Shown in pieces: positions 8,714 to 18,935 of a stretch of 64,000 nt of DNA. Position 1 is the first letter of the stretch. Each line of letters starts with the position of its first letter. Under the pieces are notes generated by a model. It was not told the DNA's origin, did not search any database, and saw only the letters and a program-made list of their open reading frames with translations. This DNA comes from an uncultured Pseudoflavonifractor sp. (GTDB taxonomy: Bacteria > Bacillota > Clostridia > Oscillospirales > Oscillospiraceae). Where the stretch lies: contig CANEAY010000010.1 of NCBI GenBank assembly GCA_947425785.1, positions 28,286 through 92,285 on the forward strand. The letters are read 5' to 3'. Both the position numbers and the translations under genes were made by a program.

Positions 8714-9777
8714 AAGGGGTGCGGCTGAAGCGGCTGGCCCAGATCATGGAGACGCGGGGCGTCGACCGGGTGCTCATCGGCAGCGACCTGGCCCTCTTCT
8801 ACTACACCGGCATTTACGAGGAGACCATGGAGCGGCTGCGGCTCCTGCTGGCAGACCGGGAGGGGGGCGGCCTCTGGGCCGCCAACCAGATCTTTCGGAC
8901 GGAAGGGCAGGCCCTCCGTCACCGGGACGGGGAGGAGAAAAGGGCCCTGAAGGCCCTGGCGGAGCAGCTGAAGCCCGGCGAGGCCGTGGCGGTGGATGGG
9001 GCCTGGCGGGCCGACTATCTGCTGGAGCTTTTGGCCCTGGCCCCCCAATGCACCTTCTGTCCCGCGGGGGAGCTTTTGTCGGAACCCATGCGCTGTAAGG
9101 ACGGGGAGGAGCTGGAGCTGATGGAGCGCTCCTCCCGGATCAACGACCTGGTGGTGGAGGAGCTGATCTCCTCCGTTGGCCCCGACTCCACCGAGGTGGG
9201 GTTGAGCAAAGCTATCCACGGCCTCTACGACAAGCATGGGGCGGACGGACATGAGGGGGGAGCCCTGGTGGCCTTTGGGGCCAACTGCGGCAGTCCTCAT
9301 CCCGCCGCCCGGCAGGTGCGCCCCCAGCCGGGGGACTGCATCCTCATCGACGCGGGAGCGCCCTATCAGCGGTACCAGTCCGATATGACCCGGACGGTCT
9401 TTTTCTGGGATGTAAGCCCGGAGATGGAGAAGATATACGCCATCGTCCTAGAGGCCAACCTGGCCGGCATCGATGCGGTGCGGCCGGGGCGGACGGCGGG
9501 AGAGGTGGATAAGGTCTGCCGCCAGGTCATTGAGAAGAGCGGCTACGGCGCCTACTTCACCCACCGGACGGGCCACGGTATCGGTCTGCGCCTCCATGAG
9601 GAGCCCTATATCGGCCAGGGGGACAAGACCGTTCTGGAGGAGGGGATGATCTTCTCCATAGAGCCGGGGATCTATCTCCCCGAGCGGGGAGGCGTGTGCA
9701 TCGAGGATCTGGTGGCGGTGACTTCCGATGGGGCCAAGATCCTGAACCATCTTTCAAAAGACTTGCGGGTGGTATAA
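8710..9777 (+). CDS. M24 family metallopeptidase (Xaa-Pro peptidase-like)
   Basis: 355 residues. The start is the GTG at 8710 inside the stop of the previous gene, behind GGAAGGGGCGGAG; the frame is open further upstream but only as a shadow of that gene. The creatinase/prolidase N-domain is followed by the pita-bread catalytic domain with all five metal ligands: IDAGAPY, SDMTRT, GHGIGLRLHEEP, SIEPGIY and CIEDLV. Such enzymes remove the residue before proline or cleave related imido bonds. A second M24 peptidase (12543-13607) with a different neighbourhood is in this window, so this copy is probably specialised for the operon's substrate. Confidence 0.88.
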   Translation: MKGVRLKRLAQIMETRGVDRVLIGSDLALFYYTGIYEETMERLRLLLADREGGGLWAANQIFRTEGQALRHRDGEEKRALKALAEQLKPGEAVAVDGAWRADYLLELLALAPQCTFCPAGELLSEPMRCKDGEELELMERSSRINDLVVEELISSVGPDSTEVGLSKAIHGLYDKHGADGHEGGALVAFGANCGSPHPAARQVRPQPGDCILIDAGAPYQRYQSDMTRTVFFWDVSPEMEKIYAIVLEANLAGIDAVRPGRTAGEVDKVCRQVIEKSGYGAYFTHRTGHGIGLRLHEEPYIGQGDKTVLEEGMIFSIEPGIYLPERGGVCIEDLVAVTSDGAKILNHLSKDLRVV

Positions 9778-9805
9778 CTGACCCCGCGGAAATGGAGAAA
9801 CGACC

Positions 9806-11086
9806 ATGGAACTGACCAAAGAGGACTGTAGAAAATATGAGGCTATCCTGAAGGAGGAGCTCCTTACGGCCCTGGGCTGTACCGAGCCCATCGCCATCGC
9901 CTACGGCGCGGCCAGGGCCGGGGCCCTGCTGGGTGCGGTGCCGGAGAAGGTCACCGTGGAGTGCAGCGGCAACCTCATCAAAAACGCCCGGGCGGTGGTG
10001 GTGCCCATGACCACCGACCTGCGGGGCATTGAGGCGGCGGCGGTGCTGGGCGCGGTGGGCGGCGACGCCGACCGGGAGCTGGAAGTGCTGACCACCGTCA
10101 CCCAGGAGCACCTGGCCCTCACCAAGGAGCTGTTGGCGAAGAAAATTTGCGCTGTGAAGCTCCTGGACACGCCGGCCAAGCTCCATATCATCATCCGCTG
10201 TGAGAAGGGCGGGGAGAGCTCCCTGGTGGAGATCATGCACGCCCACAACCACATCGTCCACATGGAGAAGAACGGCCAGGCGGTGTACGACGTGCCCCAC
10301 GACGCCGGCGAGGTGGAGGAGGGGGGCGTAGACCGCTCCTGCCTGAGCCTGGAGAAGATTTTGGCCTATGCCAAGACCACCGACCTGTCCGGGGTGATGG
10401 AGGTGCTGGACAAGCAGATCCAATGCAACAGCGCCATCTCCAAAGAGGGCCTCACTGGCCGCTGGGGCGAGATGGTGGGTCAGACCCTGCTGGAGGTCTA
10501 CGGCAACGGGGTGAACGTGCGGGCCCGGGCCGCGGCGGCGGCGGGCTCCGACGCCCGGATGAACGGCTGCGAGATGCCGGTGGTCATCAACTCCGGCAGC
10601 GGCAACCAGGGCATCACCGTGTCCGTGCCGGTGATCGAGTACGCCAAGGAGCTGGGGAAGTCCCACGAGGAGCTGTGCCGGGCCCTTCTGGTGTCCAACC
10701 TGGTGGCCATCATGCAAAAGTATAAGGTGGGACGGCTGTCCGCCTTCTGCGGCGCGGTGAGCGCCGGCACTGCCGCCGCCTGCGGCATTGCCTTCCTCTA
10801 CGGCGCCGACGCGGACATCCTGGGCATGATCATCACCAACTCCCTGGGCAACATCGGCGGCGTGGTGTGCGACGGAGCCAAGTCCTCCTGCGCGGCCAAG
10901 ATCTCCTCCTCCATCGAGGCGGGGCTTATGAGCTACGAGATGGCCAAGCGGGGCCGGGTGTTCCGCCCCGGCGAGGGCCTGGTGAAGGATCGCTATGAGA
11001 AGACCATCGACAGCTTCTGCCGCATGGCCAAGGACGGCATGGAGGCCACCGACCGGGAGATCCTCCGCATTATGATAGAGGATTAA
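9806..11086 (+). CDS. CyuA/UPF0597-type L-cysteine desulfidase (serine dehydratase-like)
   Basis: 426 residues, the usual length of UPF0597 (E. coli YhaM/CyuA, archaeal CdsB). Diagnostic features are the N-terminal ALGCTEPIAIAY, the SGNLIKN and NSGSGNQGI loops, and clustered cysteines (AFCGAVSAGTAAACG, VCDGAKSSCAAK) expected to hold an oxygen-sensitive Fe-S cluster. The family converts L-cysteine to pyruvate, ammonia and sulfide, and some members act on serine. It is the last gene of the adh operon and is followed by a terminator. It gives the operon a clear end point: carbon and nitrogen gain from cysteine with H2S release. Activity on cysteine is family knowledge; nothing in the sequence alone excludes serine. 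Confidence 0.88.
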   Translation: MELTKEDCRKYEAILKEELLTALGCTEPIAIAYGAARAGALLGAVPEKVTVECSGNLIKNARAVVVPMTTDLRGIEAAAVLGAVGGDADRELEVLTTVTQEHLALTKELLAKKICAVKLLDTPAKLHIIIRCEKGGESSLVEIMHAHNHIVHMEKNGQAVYDVPHDAGEVEEGGVDRSCLSLEKILAYAKTTDLSGVMEVLDKQIQCNSAISKEGLTGRWGEMVGQTLLEVYGNGVNVRARAAAAAGSDARMNGCEMPVVINSGSGNQGITVSVPVIEYAKELGKSHEELCRALLVSNLVAIMQKYKVGRLSAFCGAVSAGTAAACGIAFLYGADADILGMIITNSLGNIGGVVCDGAKSSCAAKISSSIEAGLMSYEMAKRGRVFRPGEGLVKDRYEKTIDSFCRMAKDGMEATDREILRIMIED

Positions 11087-11104
11087 AAGACAAAAGAGAA
11101 ATAA

Positions 11105-11139
11105 AAAAGGAGAACCGCCGGAGGCGGTTCTCCTTTTTT
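11105..11139. terminator. Bidirectional terminator between cyuA-like and vanX-like genes
   Basis: Stem AAGGAGAACCGCC / GGCGGTTCTCCTT flanked by A-run and T-run, so it can stop transcription from both convergent operons. Confidence 0.92.
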
Positions 11140-11141
11140 GT

Positions 11142-11852
11142 TCAGTTGTCACATTCGGGGCAAAAGCCGTAGATGGGGGCGCGGCAGCCCTCCCGGGCGG
11201 CCCACTGCCGCTCCCCGTAGGCGAAGTGCCACCACTCGCACTCGTAGTTCACCAGCCCTACCGAGGCCATCAGGTGGAAGAGAAGGCGGCGGTTATCGCG
11301 GGCGGCCTCCAGCCTGGGCGGACAATGGTCTTCCAGAGCGGCGGTGTAGGCAAGAGTGGTGAAGTCGTCGAAGCCGGTGCCCATGTCCAGGGGCACGCCG
11401 CCCCTGGAGAGGGTCAGGTCGACGGCTCCGCCGGTGGCGTGGGGAGATGGGCGGTCAGGCCGCATCACGGGAACGGCCACGAACTGGTCGATGTATTCCT
11501 CCAGCTGTGTGGGGGACAGTTCCGGGTGCTCTTTCTCCGCTGCAGCCTTGAACCGCTCATAGAGGGAGCGCTGGACGGACATGGGCCGCAGGCCGTCAAA
11601 GAGAAGGATGGAATAGTCTTCCGGCAGCTTGTCCACCGCCTGCACCAGCTTTTGGGCCACCGTCTCCCGAAGCAGGCACTTGTCCAGGGCGCCGGGGTGG
11701 CCGTCGTGGAGGTAGACGGGGTCAAAGGTGATGCGCTCCGAGAGCCGGGTGGGGTCGACGAGAAGCTCCCTGTACTCTATGGGGGCGGGGATGGCGTCCC
11801 AGTCAAAGTCCCGGGGGGCCGGGATGGGGGCGAGAAATTCCTGGGGGAACAA
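11142..11852 (-). CDS. D-Ala-D-Ala dipeptidase (VanX/M15D family)
   Basis: 236 residues. The zinc and catalytic residues of VanX are present in order: the substrate Arg in LFDGLRPMSVQ, SPHATGGAVD (His and Asp ligands) and CEWWHF (catalytic Glu, His ligand). VanX enzymes hydrolyse D-Ala-D-Ala. The likely start is a TTG touching the stop of the upstream GNAT gene, behind GAGGTGG. No vanH, vanA-type ligase or vanRS is nearby, so a role in recycling peptidoglycan fragments or using D-Ala-D-Ala as nutrient is more likely than glycopeptide resistance. Last gene of the pepP-GNAT-vanX operon. Confidence 0.88.
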   Translation of the reverse strand: MFPQEFLAPIPAPRDFDWDAIPAPIEYRELLVDPTRLSERITFDPVYLHDGHPGALDKCLLRETVAQKLVQAVDKLPEDYSILLFDGLRPMSVQRSLYERFKAAAEKEHPELSPTQLEEYIDQFVAVPVMRPDRPSPHATGGAVDLTLSRGGVPLDMGTGFDDFTTLAYTAALEDHCPPRLEAARDNRRLLFHLMASVGLVNYECEWWHFAYGERQWAAREGCRAPIYGFCPECDN

Positions 11853-12524
11853 TCAGACCACCTCGAACCAGCTGGATTCCACCCCGGTTTGGGCGAAGCC
11901 CTCGGACTGGAGGAGGGCAAGGCCCGCCTCGGCGGTGGAGGGGAGGGTGAGGGCGCAGGCGGGAGCTTTGCCCAGAGAGGCCAGGGCGGAGCGGAGCAGG
12001 GCCCGGCCCAGTCCCTGACGCTGGAAGTCCGGGGCCACGGCCAGGGTCACCAGCTCGGGGACACGCTCACTGAGATCCAGGTCGCAGGCACCCACGGGCT
12101 GTTCCCCCTGCCAGGCCATGACACAGCGGTGGTTCTGGCGGCGCAGGTCGCCGGAACCCAAGAGGCGGAAACCGGGGATGTTATCCTGGGCCCTGTTCAC
12201 CAGCTCCAGATAGAGCTTTTCCTCGGTGGCTTTCTTTACCGGGCGGAGGGTCAGCCCGCCCTCCGCCTTTACGGGCTCGGACAGGTTTTTTTCCATCCGC
12301 AGCAGGTCGTAGACATGGGTGAGCCGCCACACTCCGCAGGGGCCGGGATGGAGGGGCTCACCCTCGGGCAGGGAAGCGGCCCAGACCTGTTTTGCCCCTG
12401 CCTTTTTCAGCTTTTCCATGCCTTTGCCCAGGGCTTCGCCCAGGCGGTCTTCCGGGCAGTCCCGGAGGAGGATGTAGCCGATGCTGCGGGTGGGGATCTC
12501 CCGCTGGATGATCTCAATGACCAT
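11853..12524 (-). CDS. GNAT family N-acetyltransferase
   Basis: 223 residues. The C-terminal half (about 95-215) is a GNAT fold with the acetyl-CoA pyrophosphate loop FQRQGLGRALL after strand VTLAVAPD. The N-terminal half (MVIEIIQREIPTRSIGYILL) may be a second, degenerate GNAT-like domain. The acceptor is unknown. It sits 18 bases after the aminopeptidase P gene and abuts the VanX-like gene, so all three are one transcript; the shared theme may be peptide or wall-fragment processing. Confidence 0.85.
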   Translation of the reverse strand: MVIEIIQREIPTRSIGYILLRDCPEDRLGEALGKGMEKLKKAGAKQVWAASLPEGEPLHPGPCGVWRLTHVYDLLRMEKNLSEPVKAEGGLTLRPVKKATEEKLYLELVNRAQDNIPGFRLLGSGDLRRQNHRCVMAWQGEQPVGACDLDLSERVPELVTLAVAPDFQRQGLGRALLRSALASLGKAPACALTLPSTAEAGLALLQSEGFAQTGVESSWFEVV

Positions 12525-12542
12525 AATGGAACCTCCTTTGAG

Positions 12543-13607
12543 TTACAGGATGATAAGCTCCCTGGGGGAGCGGGTGATGTCGGTGCAGCCGCCCTCTTCC
12601 ATGCGCACCACGTCCTCGATGCGCACGCCGAACTGGCCGGGGATGTAGATGCCGGGTTCGGCGGAGACCATGGCCCCCACCGGGAGGGGGGAGGTCTCAC
12701 GGGTGTTGGCGTTAGGGGACTCGTGTATCTCAAGGCCCAGGCTGTGGCCGTAGCCGTGGCCGAAGAAGCGGCCGTAGCCCGCATCTTCAATGACCTTCCG
12801 GGCGGCGGCGTCGATATCCTTTCCGGGGATCCCGGCCCGGGAGGCGGCGATGCCCGCCTTTTGGGCGGCCAGGACGGTCTCATAGACCCTGCGCTTGTCC
12901 TCGTCGATCTCCCCCAGGGCTACGGTGCGGGTCATGTCGGAGCAGTAGCCGCCATAGACACAGCCGAAGTCCATGGTGATGAACTCCCCCTTCCGCACCT
13001 GCCGCTCGCCGGGGATGGCGTGGGGCTTGCTGCCGTTGGGGCCGGAGGCCACGATGGGGTCGAAGGACACCCGCTGGGCCCCCCGGCGGAGCATCTCGTA
13101 GACCAGTTTGGCGGCGATCTCCGCCTCGGTCATGCCGGGACGGATGAAGGCGCAAATTTCGGTGAAGGCCTCGTCGGTGATGCGCTGGGCCTCCAGCATA
13201 CGGGAGAGCTCCTCTTCGTCCTTGGCGGCGCGCAGGCCGGAAACCAGCTTTCCGGCAGGGACGAGCCTGGCGTGGAGGGCCTTTTTCAGGCCCTCGTATT
13301 CCTCCAGGGTCAGGTAGTTGTCCTCGATGCCCAGGGTCTTGATGCCATGGGCGTCGGTGAACTCGTTGATGAGGTCGGCATAGCCCCGGCCCTTACTTAC
13401 GGTGAGCACCTCCGCACCGGAGACCGTCTCTTCGGCGGCCTCGGTGTAGCGGGAGTCGGTGATATACCGGGCGGCGCCGGGGGCCACCAGGACGTAGCCC
13501 TCCCCGTGGAAGCCCACGGCGTAGAACTCTCCCGGCTGGGAGGAGCAGAGCATGGCGTCGATGGAATGATCCGAAAGCCGGGCGGCGATCTGCTTGAGGT
13601 GGTTCAT
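12543..13607 (-). CDS. Aminopeptidase P family protein (M24B)
   Basis: 354 residues from the ATG at 13607, preceded by AAAGGAAG at a spacing of 7; an in-frame ATG at 13649 lacks a site and would only add a junk-like extension. Metal ligands of the pita-bread fold are complete: ITMDFGCVY, SDMTRTV, GHGYGHSLGLEIHESP, SAEPGIY and RIEDVV. It should release N-terminal residues ahead of proline. It opens the pepP-GNAT-vanX operon. Orthologues of this type are widespread in Clostridia next to translation factors; here it lies downstream of an endonuclease IV gene. Confidence 0.92.
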   Translation of the reverse strand: MNHLKQIAARLSDHSIDAMLCSSQPGEFYAVGFHGEGYVLVAPGAARYITDSRYTEAAEETVSGAEVLTVSKGRGYADLINEFTDAHGIKTLGIEDNYLTLEEYEGLKKALHARLVPAGKLVSGLRAAKDEEELSRMLEAQRITDEAFTEICAFIRPGMTEAEIAAKLVYEMLRRGAQRVSFDPIVASGPNGSKPHAIPGERQVRKGEFITMDFGCVYGGYCSDMTRTVALGEIDEDKRRVYETVLAAQKAGIAASRAGIPGKDIDAAARKVIEDAGYGRFFGHGYGHSLGLEIHESPNANTRETSPLPVGAMVSAEPGIYIPGQFGVRIEDVVRMEEGGCTDITRSPRELIIL

Positions 13608-13624
13608 GACGGACTTCCTTTCAA

Positions 13625-13640
13625 AGAAGTTTACATAATT
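13625..13640. repeat. Shared AT-rich motif, related copy (AGAAGTTTACATAATT)
   Basis: Differs from the gltX copy (41619-41634) at a single base over 16. It lies just upstream of the aminopeptidase P gene start, in a non-coding gap. Confidence 0.5.
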
Positions 13641-13690
13641 TTTGCACAAAGACCAAGGGCAGCTGCGTATAGCGTCGAATTTTCATCGGG

Positions 13691-14539
13691 TCACAGGGCG
13701 GCCTGATAGAGCCCCTTCATGGTCAGGGCATCCTTGGCCTGGGTGCCCGCGCTCTCGCAGATGAAGGTGGGGCTCCACCCCCGACGGGCCACCTCTGCCA
13801 TGAGGGGGTCGGGGTCGGGGCCAAAGCCGCCGTTGTCATCAAAGGTGCGGTGGCACTTCTCACCCCCGCCCGGGGTAAACTCGATCTGGGAGAAGTGGCT
13901 GTGGAATTGGGCGGCCCGCTCCTGGCCCAGGGCGGCGGCCATCTTATCCAGCATGGCCTTGCAGGCGTCGGGGCCGGTCAGCTCCCCCAGGGTGCGGGCA
14001 TAGAGATGGCCGAAATCCACGCAGGGGATGAGGCGGCTATCAAGTTGACATAATTCTAAGACCTCGGTCAGGTCACCCAGCTGGTTGATCTTCCCCATGG
14101 TCTCCGGGCACAGGGCGATATGGCTGTAGCCCTCGCCCTCCCAGGCCTTCAGCACCTCTTTCATGGAGCCGAGGGCGATGTCCAGGGCCTCCCGGCGGCT
14201 GCGCTTCATCAGGGCCCCGGTGTGGACGACCACACGGGTGGCCCCCATCCAGTTTGCGGCCTCACAGGCAGAGAGGATATAGCCGGTGGTCTTGCGCAGG
14301 CTCTCGGGATCGGGGTTGGCCAGGTTGATAAAGTAGGGGGCGTGGAGGGAGAGGGCGATGCCCTGCTCCTGGGCGGCGTCGCCCAGCTTGCGGGCGGTTT
14401 CCTCCCGGATGTTGACTCCCTTGCCGCACTGGTACTCGTAGCAGTCCAGGCCCAGCTCTTTGAGCCAGCGGGGGGCGTCCACCGAGGACTTGTAGGGGAA
14501 GGCGTCGGCGTTTCCCGCCGGGCCGAATTTCGCACTCAT
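13691..14539 (-). CDS. Endonuclease IV / AP endonuclease 2 family TIM-barrel protein
   Basis: 282 residues from the ATG at 14539 (AAAGGA 10-12 bases upstream; a GTG at 14548 would sit on the site). TIM-barrel metal ligands of the endonuclease IV family are recognisable: LHAPYFINLA, VVVHTGAL, PETMGK, CVDFGHLYA and FHSHFS. Endonuclease IV cuts DNA at abasic sites with three zinc ions; shorter relatives include sugar isomerases, but the ligand pattern favours the nuclease. A 17-base AT-rich stretch with rare codons (14042-14058) is shared with gltX. It follows yqeG by 5 bases and is cotranscribed with it. Confidence 0.85.
   Translation of the reverse strand: MSAKFGPAGNADAFPYKSSVDAPRWLKELGLDCYEYQCGKGVNIREETARKLGDAAQEQGIALSLHAPYFINLANPDPESLRKTTGYILSACEAANWMGATRVVVHTGALMKRSRREALDIALGSMKEVLKAWEGEGYSHIALCPETMGKINQLGDLTEVLELCQLDSRLIPCVDFGHLYARTLGELTGPDACKAMLDKMAAALGQERAAQFHSHFSQIEFTPGGGEKCHRTFDDNGGFGPDPDPLMAEVARRGWSPTFICESAGTQAKDALTMKGLYQAAL
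14042..14058. repeat. Shared AT-rich motif, copy 1 (AAGTTGACATAATTCTA)
   Basis: This 17-base sequence is identical to 41620-41636 inside gltX. Both copies are inside minus-strand genes and encode Glu-Leu-Cys-Gln-Leu with codons (TTA, TGT, CAA, CTT) that are unusual in this GC-rich window. Related sequences are at 13625-13640 and 63254-63265. Confidence 0.6.
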
Positions 14540-14544
14540 AAGGG

Positions 14545-15072
14545 TCACTTCCTTTGCTGAACCGCCTGGTCATGGCGGGCCATGGCCGCCAGGCGGAAGG
14601 GGGTCTCCAGGGCGTAGCGGAGCCGGCGGCCCGGATTTTTGCCCCAGGCCATGGGCCGCACCAGGACGGTGGTGATGCCCGCCCGGTTGGCCCCCAGGAT
14701 ATCGGTGAAGATCTGGTCACCCACCATAAGGGCCTCCCCGGCGGGAATGCCGGTCTGGCGGAGGGCCTCCTGAAAGCCCTTGGTTCCCGGCTTGCCCGCG
14801 TGGCGGACGAAGGGGATGCCCAGGGCCTGGCAGAAGTCGGGACAGCGGCGGCTCTTCCGGGAGTTGGAGACCACAAAGAGGGTGATGCCGTTCTCCTCCA
14901 GCTCCTCCTTCCAGGCAACAAGGGAAGGGGAGGGGAGGGCCTCCTCGTAGGGGGCCAAGGTGTTGTCCAGGTCGGCCAGAACAAGGCGGATGCCGTGCTC
15001 CTTCAAAAGGGTGGGGGTCAGCCAGTAGATGCTCTCCGCCAGATGGCAGGGGACAAGGGGGAGAAGGGACAC
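14545..15072 (-). CDS. YqeG family HAD IIIA-type phosphatase
   Basis: 175 residues, the typical YqeG length. HAD motifs are visible: LADLDNTLAPY (nucleophile Asp), VVSNSRKSR, the Lys region HAGKPGTKGF and MVGDQIFTDILGAN. YqeG proteins are cytoplasmic phosphatases conserved in Firmicutes; related YqeG of B. subtilis acts on phosphatidylglycerophosphate-like or other substrates is not settled, so I leave the substrate open. First gene of the yqeG-endonuclease IV pair. Confidence 0.9.
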   Translation of the reverse strand: MSLLPLVPCHLAESIYWLTPTLLKEHGIRLVLADLDNTLAPYEEALPSPSLVAWKEELEENGITLFVVSNSRKSRRCPDFCQALGIPFVRHAGKPGTKGFQEALRQTGIPAGEALMVGDQIFTDILGANRAGITTVLVRPMAWGKNPGRRLRYALETPFRLAAMARHDQAVQQRK

Positions 15073-15171
15073 GGTATCACCGCCTTTGGACGTCTTTTTT
15101 GAAAAGGGCGCACATACATATAAAAGGATTATAACACCGAAGGGGCCGCTTGGACAAGGGGGAAATCAGTT

Positions 15172-15960
15172 ATGGAACAGATGGAACGGCTGATATTGGC
15201 GGTGCCGCCGGGACAGACCACCGCCGCCGGGAGCTGGGGCCTGCCCCTGGCCCACCTGGCCTACCGGGCGGGGAGTGGGCCTCACCTCTTCCGGGCCAAT
15301 GCCCCGGTGGCGCCCAGAGGGGGACTCATGGTCATCGACGACGCCCGGCTCACCGGCGGCGGAGAGGCGGAGGGCTTTTGCAACGAGGTGCTGCGGGAGT
15401 GCGCCGCCCGGCGGTTCACCGGGGTGGTGTGCCGTTTCCGCACCCGGCCCACCGCCCTTATGGAGGAAATCACCGGGAGGCTGGGAGAGCTGTGCGGCGG
15501 CCGGGGCCTTGGGTGCTATGTGTCCGAGCCTTACGGCATTTGCGCGCCCAAGGCCAAGGTCATTATCCCCACCGCCCTATCCGGCGGTTCCCTCCGGGGG
15601 CGGCTGGAGGAGGCGGCAGGCCGCTTTGGGGCCAAGCGGCTGGCCCTGTGGGTGGATCGGGTGGCGGAGGACTTTCTGCTGCCCTCGCCCAGCGGGGCGG
15701 GGGCGCCCCTGACGGCAGAGGAGCTTCAAAAACGCCGGGAGGGGTGTGGCGCCAACGTGTTCTTCTCCGACGAGCTGTGCGCCCACTACTTCACCTATAT
15801 GGCGGGGGAAAACGGCCACTTTGTCCTCTTTGACGATGCCGGGAGCATCCGCAAAAAGCTCCGGGTGGCCAAGGGCTTGGGGATCGACACCGCCTTTTTC
15901 CCCTATGGAGAAATGGCCGATCTGCTGGGGGAGCTGGTGGAAAAAGGGGAACAGGTATAA
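15172..15960 (+). CDS. Uncharacterised protein, possibly a degenerate GH18-like TIM barrel
   Basis: 262 residues, no signal peptide. I do not recognise a named family with certainty. Alternating strand-helix blocks (GLMVIDDARL, FTGVVCRFRT, KVIIPTAL, RLALWVDRVAEDF, GHFVLFDDAGSIRKKLRV, GIDTAFFPYGEM) look like a TIM barrel, and the end resembles the last strands of glycoside hydrolase family 18 proteins, but no DGxDxDxE catalytic motif is present. The start ATG at 15172 has GGGGGAAA upstream; an alternative is ATG 15181. It is a single gene between divergent yqeG and convergent rpsU, closed by a terminator. Confidence 0.75.
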   Translation: MEQMERLILAVPPGQTTAAGSWGLPLAHLAYRAGSGPHLFRANAPVAPRGGLMVIDDARLTGGGEAEGFCNEVLRECAARRFTGVVCRFRTRPTALMEEITGRLGELCGGRGLGCYVSEPYGICAPKAKVIIPTALSGGSLRGRLEEAAGRFGAKRLALWVDRVAEDFLLPSPSGAGAPLTAEELQKRREGCGANVFFSDELCAHYFTYMAGENGHFVLFDDAGSIRKKLRVAKGLGIDTAFFPYGEMADLLGELVEKGEQV

Positions 15961-15995
15961 AAAACTCCCGTGTCCATGCGGACACGGGAGTTTTA
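15961..15995. terminator. Bidirectional terminator between the 15172 gene and rpsU
   Basis: Stem AAAACTCCCGTGTCC / GGACACGGGAGTTTT with a 4-base loop; T-runs on both strands. Confidence 0.92.
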
Positions 15996-16001
15996 GTGTT
16001 C

Positions 16002-16184
16002 TTAGTAGAACTTCTTGCGATTCTTCCGGGCGGCCTCGGACTTCTTGCGGCGCTTGACGCTGGGGCTCTCGTAGTGCTCGCGCTTACGCACCTCGGCCAG
16101 GACTCCGGACTTGGCGCAGCTGCGCTTAAAGCGCTTGAGCGCGTTCTCCAGGGACTCGCCCTCTTTGACGTGGATCTCCGACAT
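16002..16184 (-). CDS. rpsU: 30S ribosomal protein S21
   Basis: 60 residues from the ATG at 16184 (GGAGGGGAAAGACA upstream). The sequence [20 protein letters not shown] and the basic tail [16 protein letters not shown] are typical of S21, which sits near the 16S rRNA 3' end on the small subunit and aids initiation. The frame is open for 18 more codons upstream but these are not conserved in character. Its own sigma-A promoter is at 16262-16290. Confidence 0.97.
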   Translation of the reverse strand: MSEIHVKEGESLENALKRFKRSCAKSGVLAEVRKREHYESPSVKRRKKSEAARKNRKKFY

Positions 16185-16261
16185 TGTCTTTCCCCTCCCT
16201 CCAAAGCGGCGGGATCTTGTCCACCGCGAAAGGGCCACATAGCTATGGCTTTAACAGTAGC

Positions 16262-16290
16262 ATTATACGTGATTCCGTGTCCGTTGTCAA
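16262..16290 (-). promoter_or_regulatory. Sigma-A promoter of rpsU
   Basis: On the minus strand TTGACA (16285-16290), 17-base spacer, TATAAT (16262-16267): both boxes match consensus exactly, fitting a highly expressed ribosomal gene. Confidence 0.88.
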
Positions 16291-16297
16291 GCAGGAT

Positions 16298-18739
<2,442 letters not shown>

Positions 18740-18772
18740 GCTTTCCTTCGTAATGTGGAGAATGTGCCCAAT

Positions 18773-18801
18773 ATTATACTGGAAAGCGGGAAAAAAAGCA
18801 A
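18773..18801 (-). promoter_or_regulatory. Sigma-A promoter of leuS
   Basis: Minus strand TTGCTT (18796-18801), 17-base spacer, TATAAT (18773-18778). The transcript leader would be only about 30 bases, too short for a T-box riboswitch. Confidence 0.82.
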
Positions 18802-18935
18802 GAGGGAGAGGGGTTATTCTCTCCGCCTTTGGGGGGACGAACGGGAGCGCCACAGTTCCCGTCCATCGCGGATTGAATACGGGGCGTTGCCGTGGTATAC
18901 TCACAAAAGGAAGATCAATGTCAGGGGGATATGCT

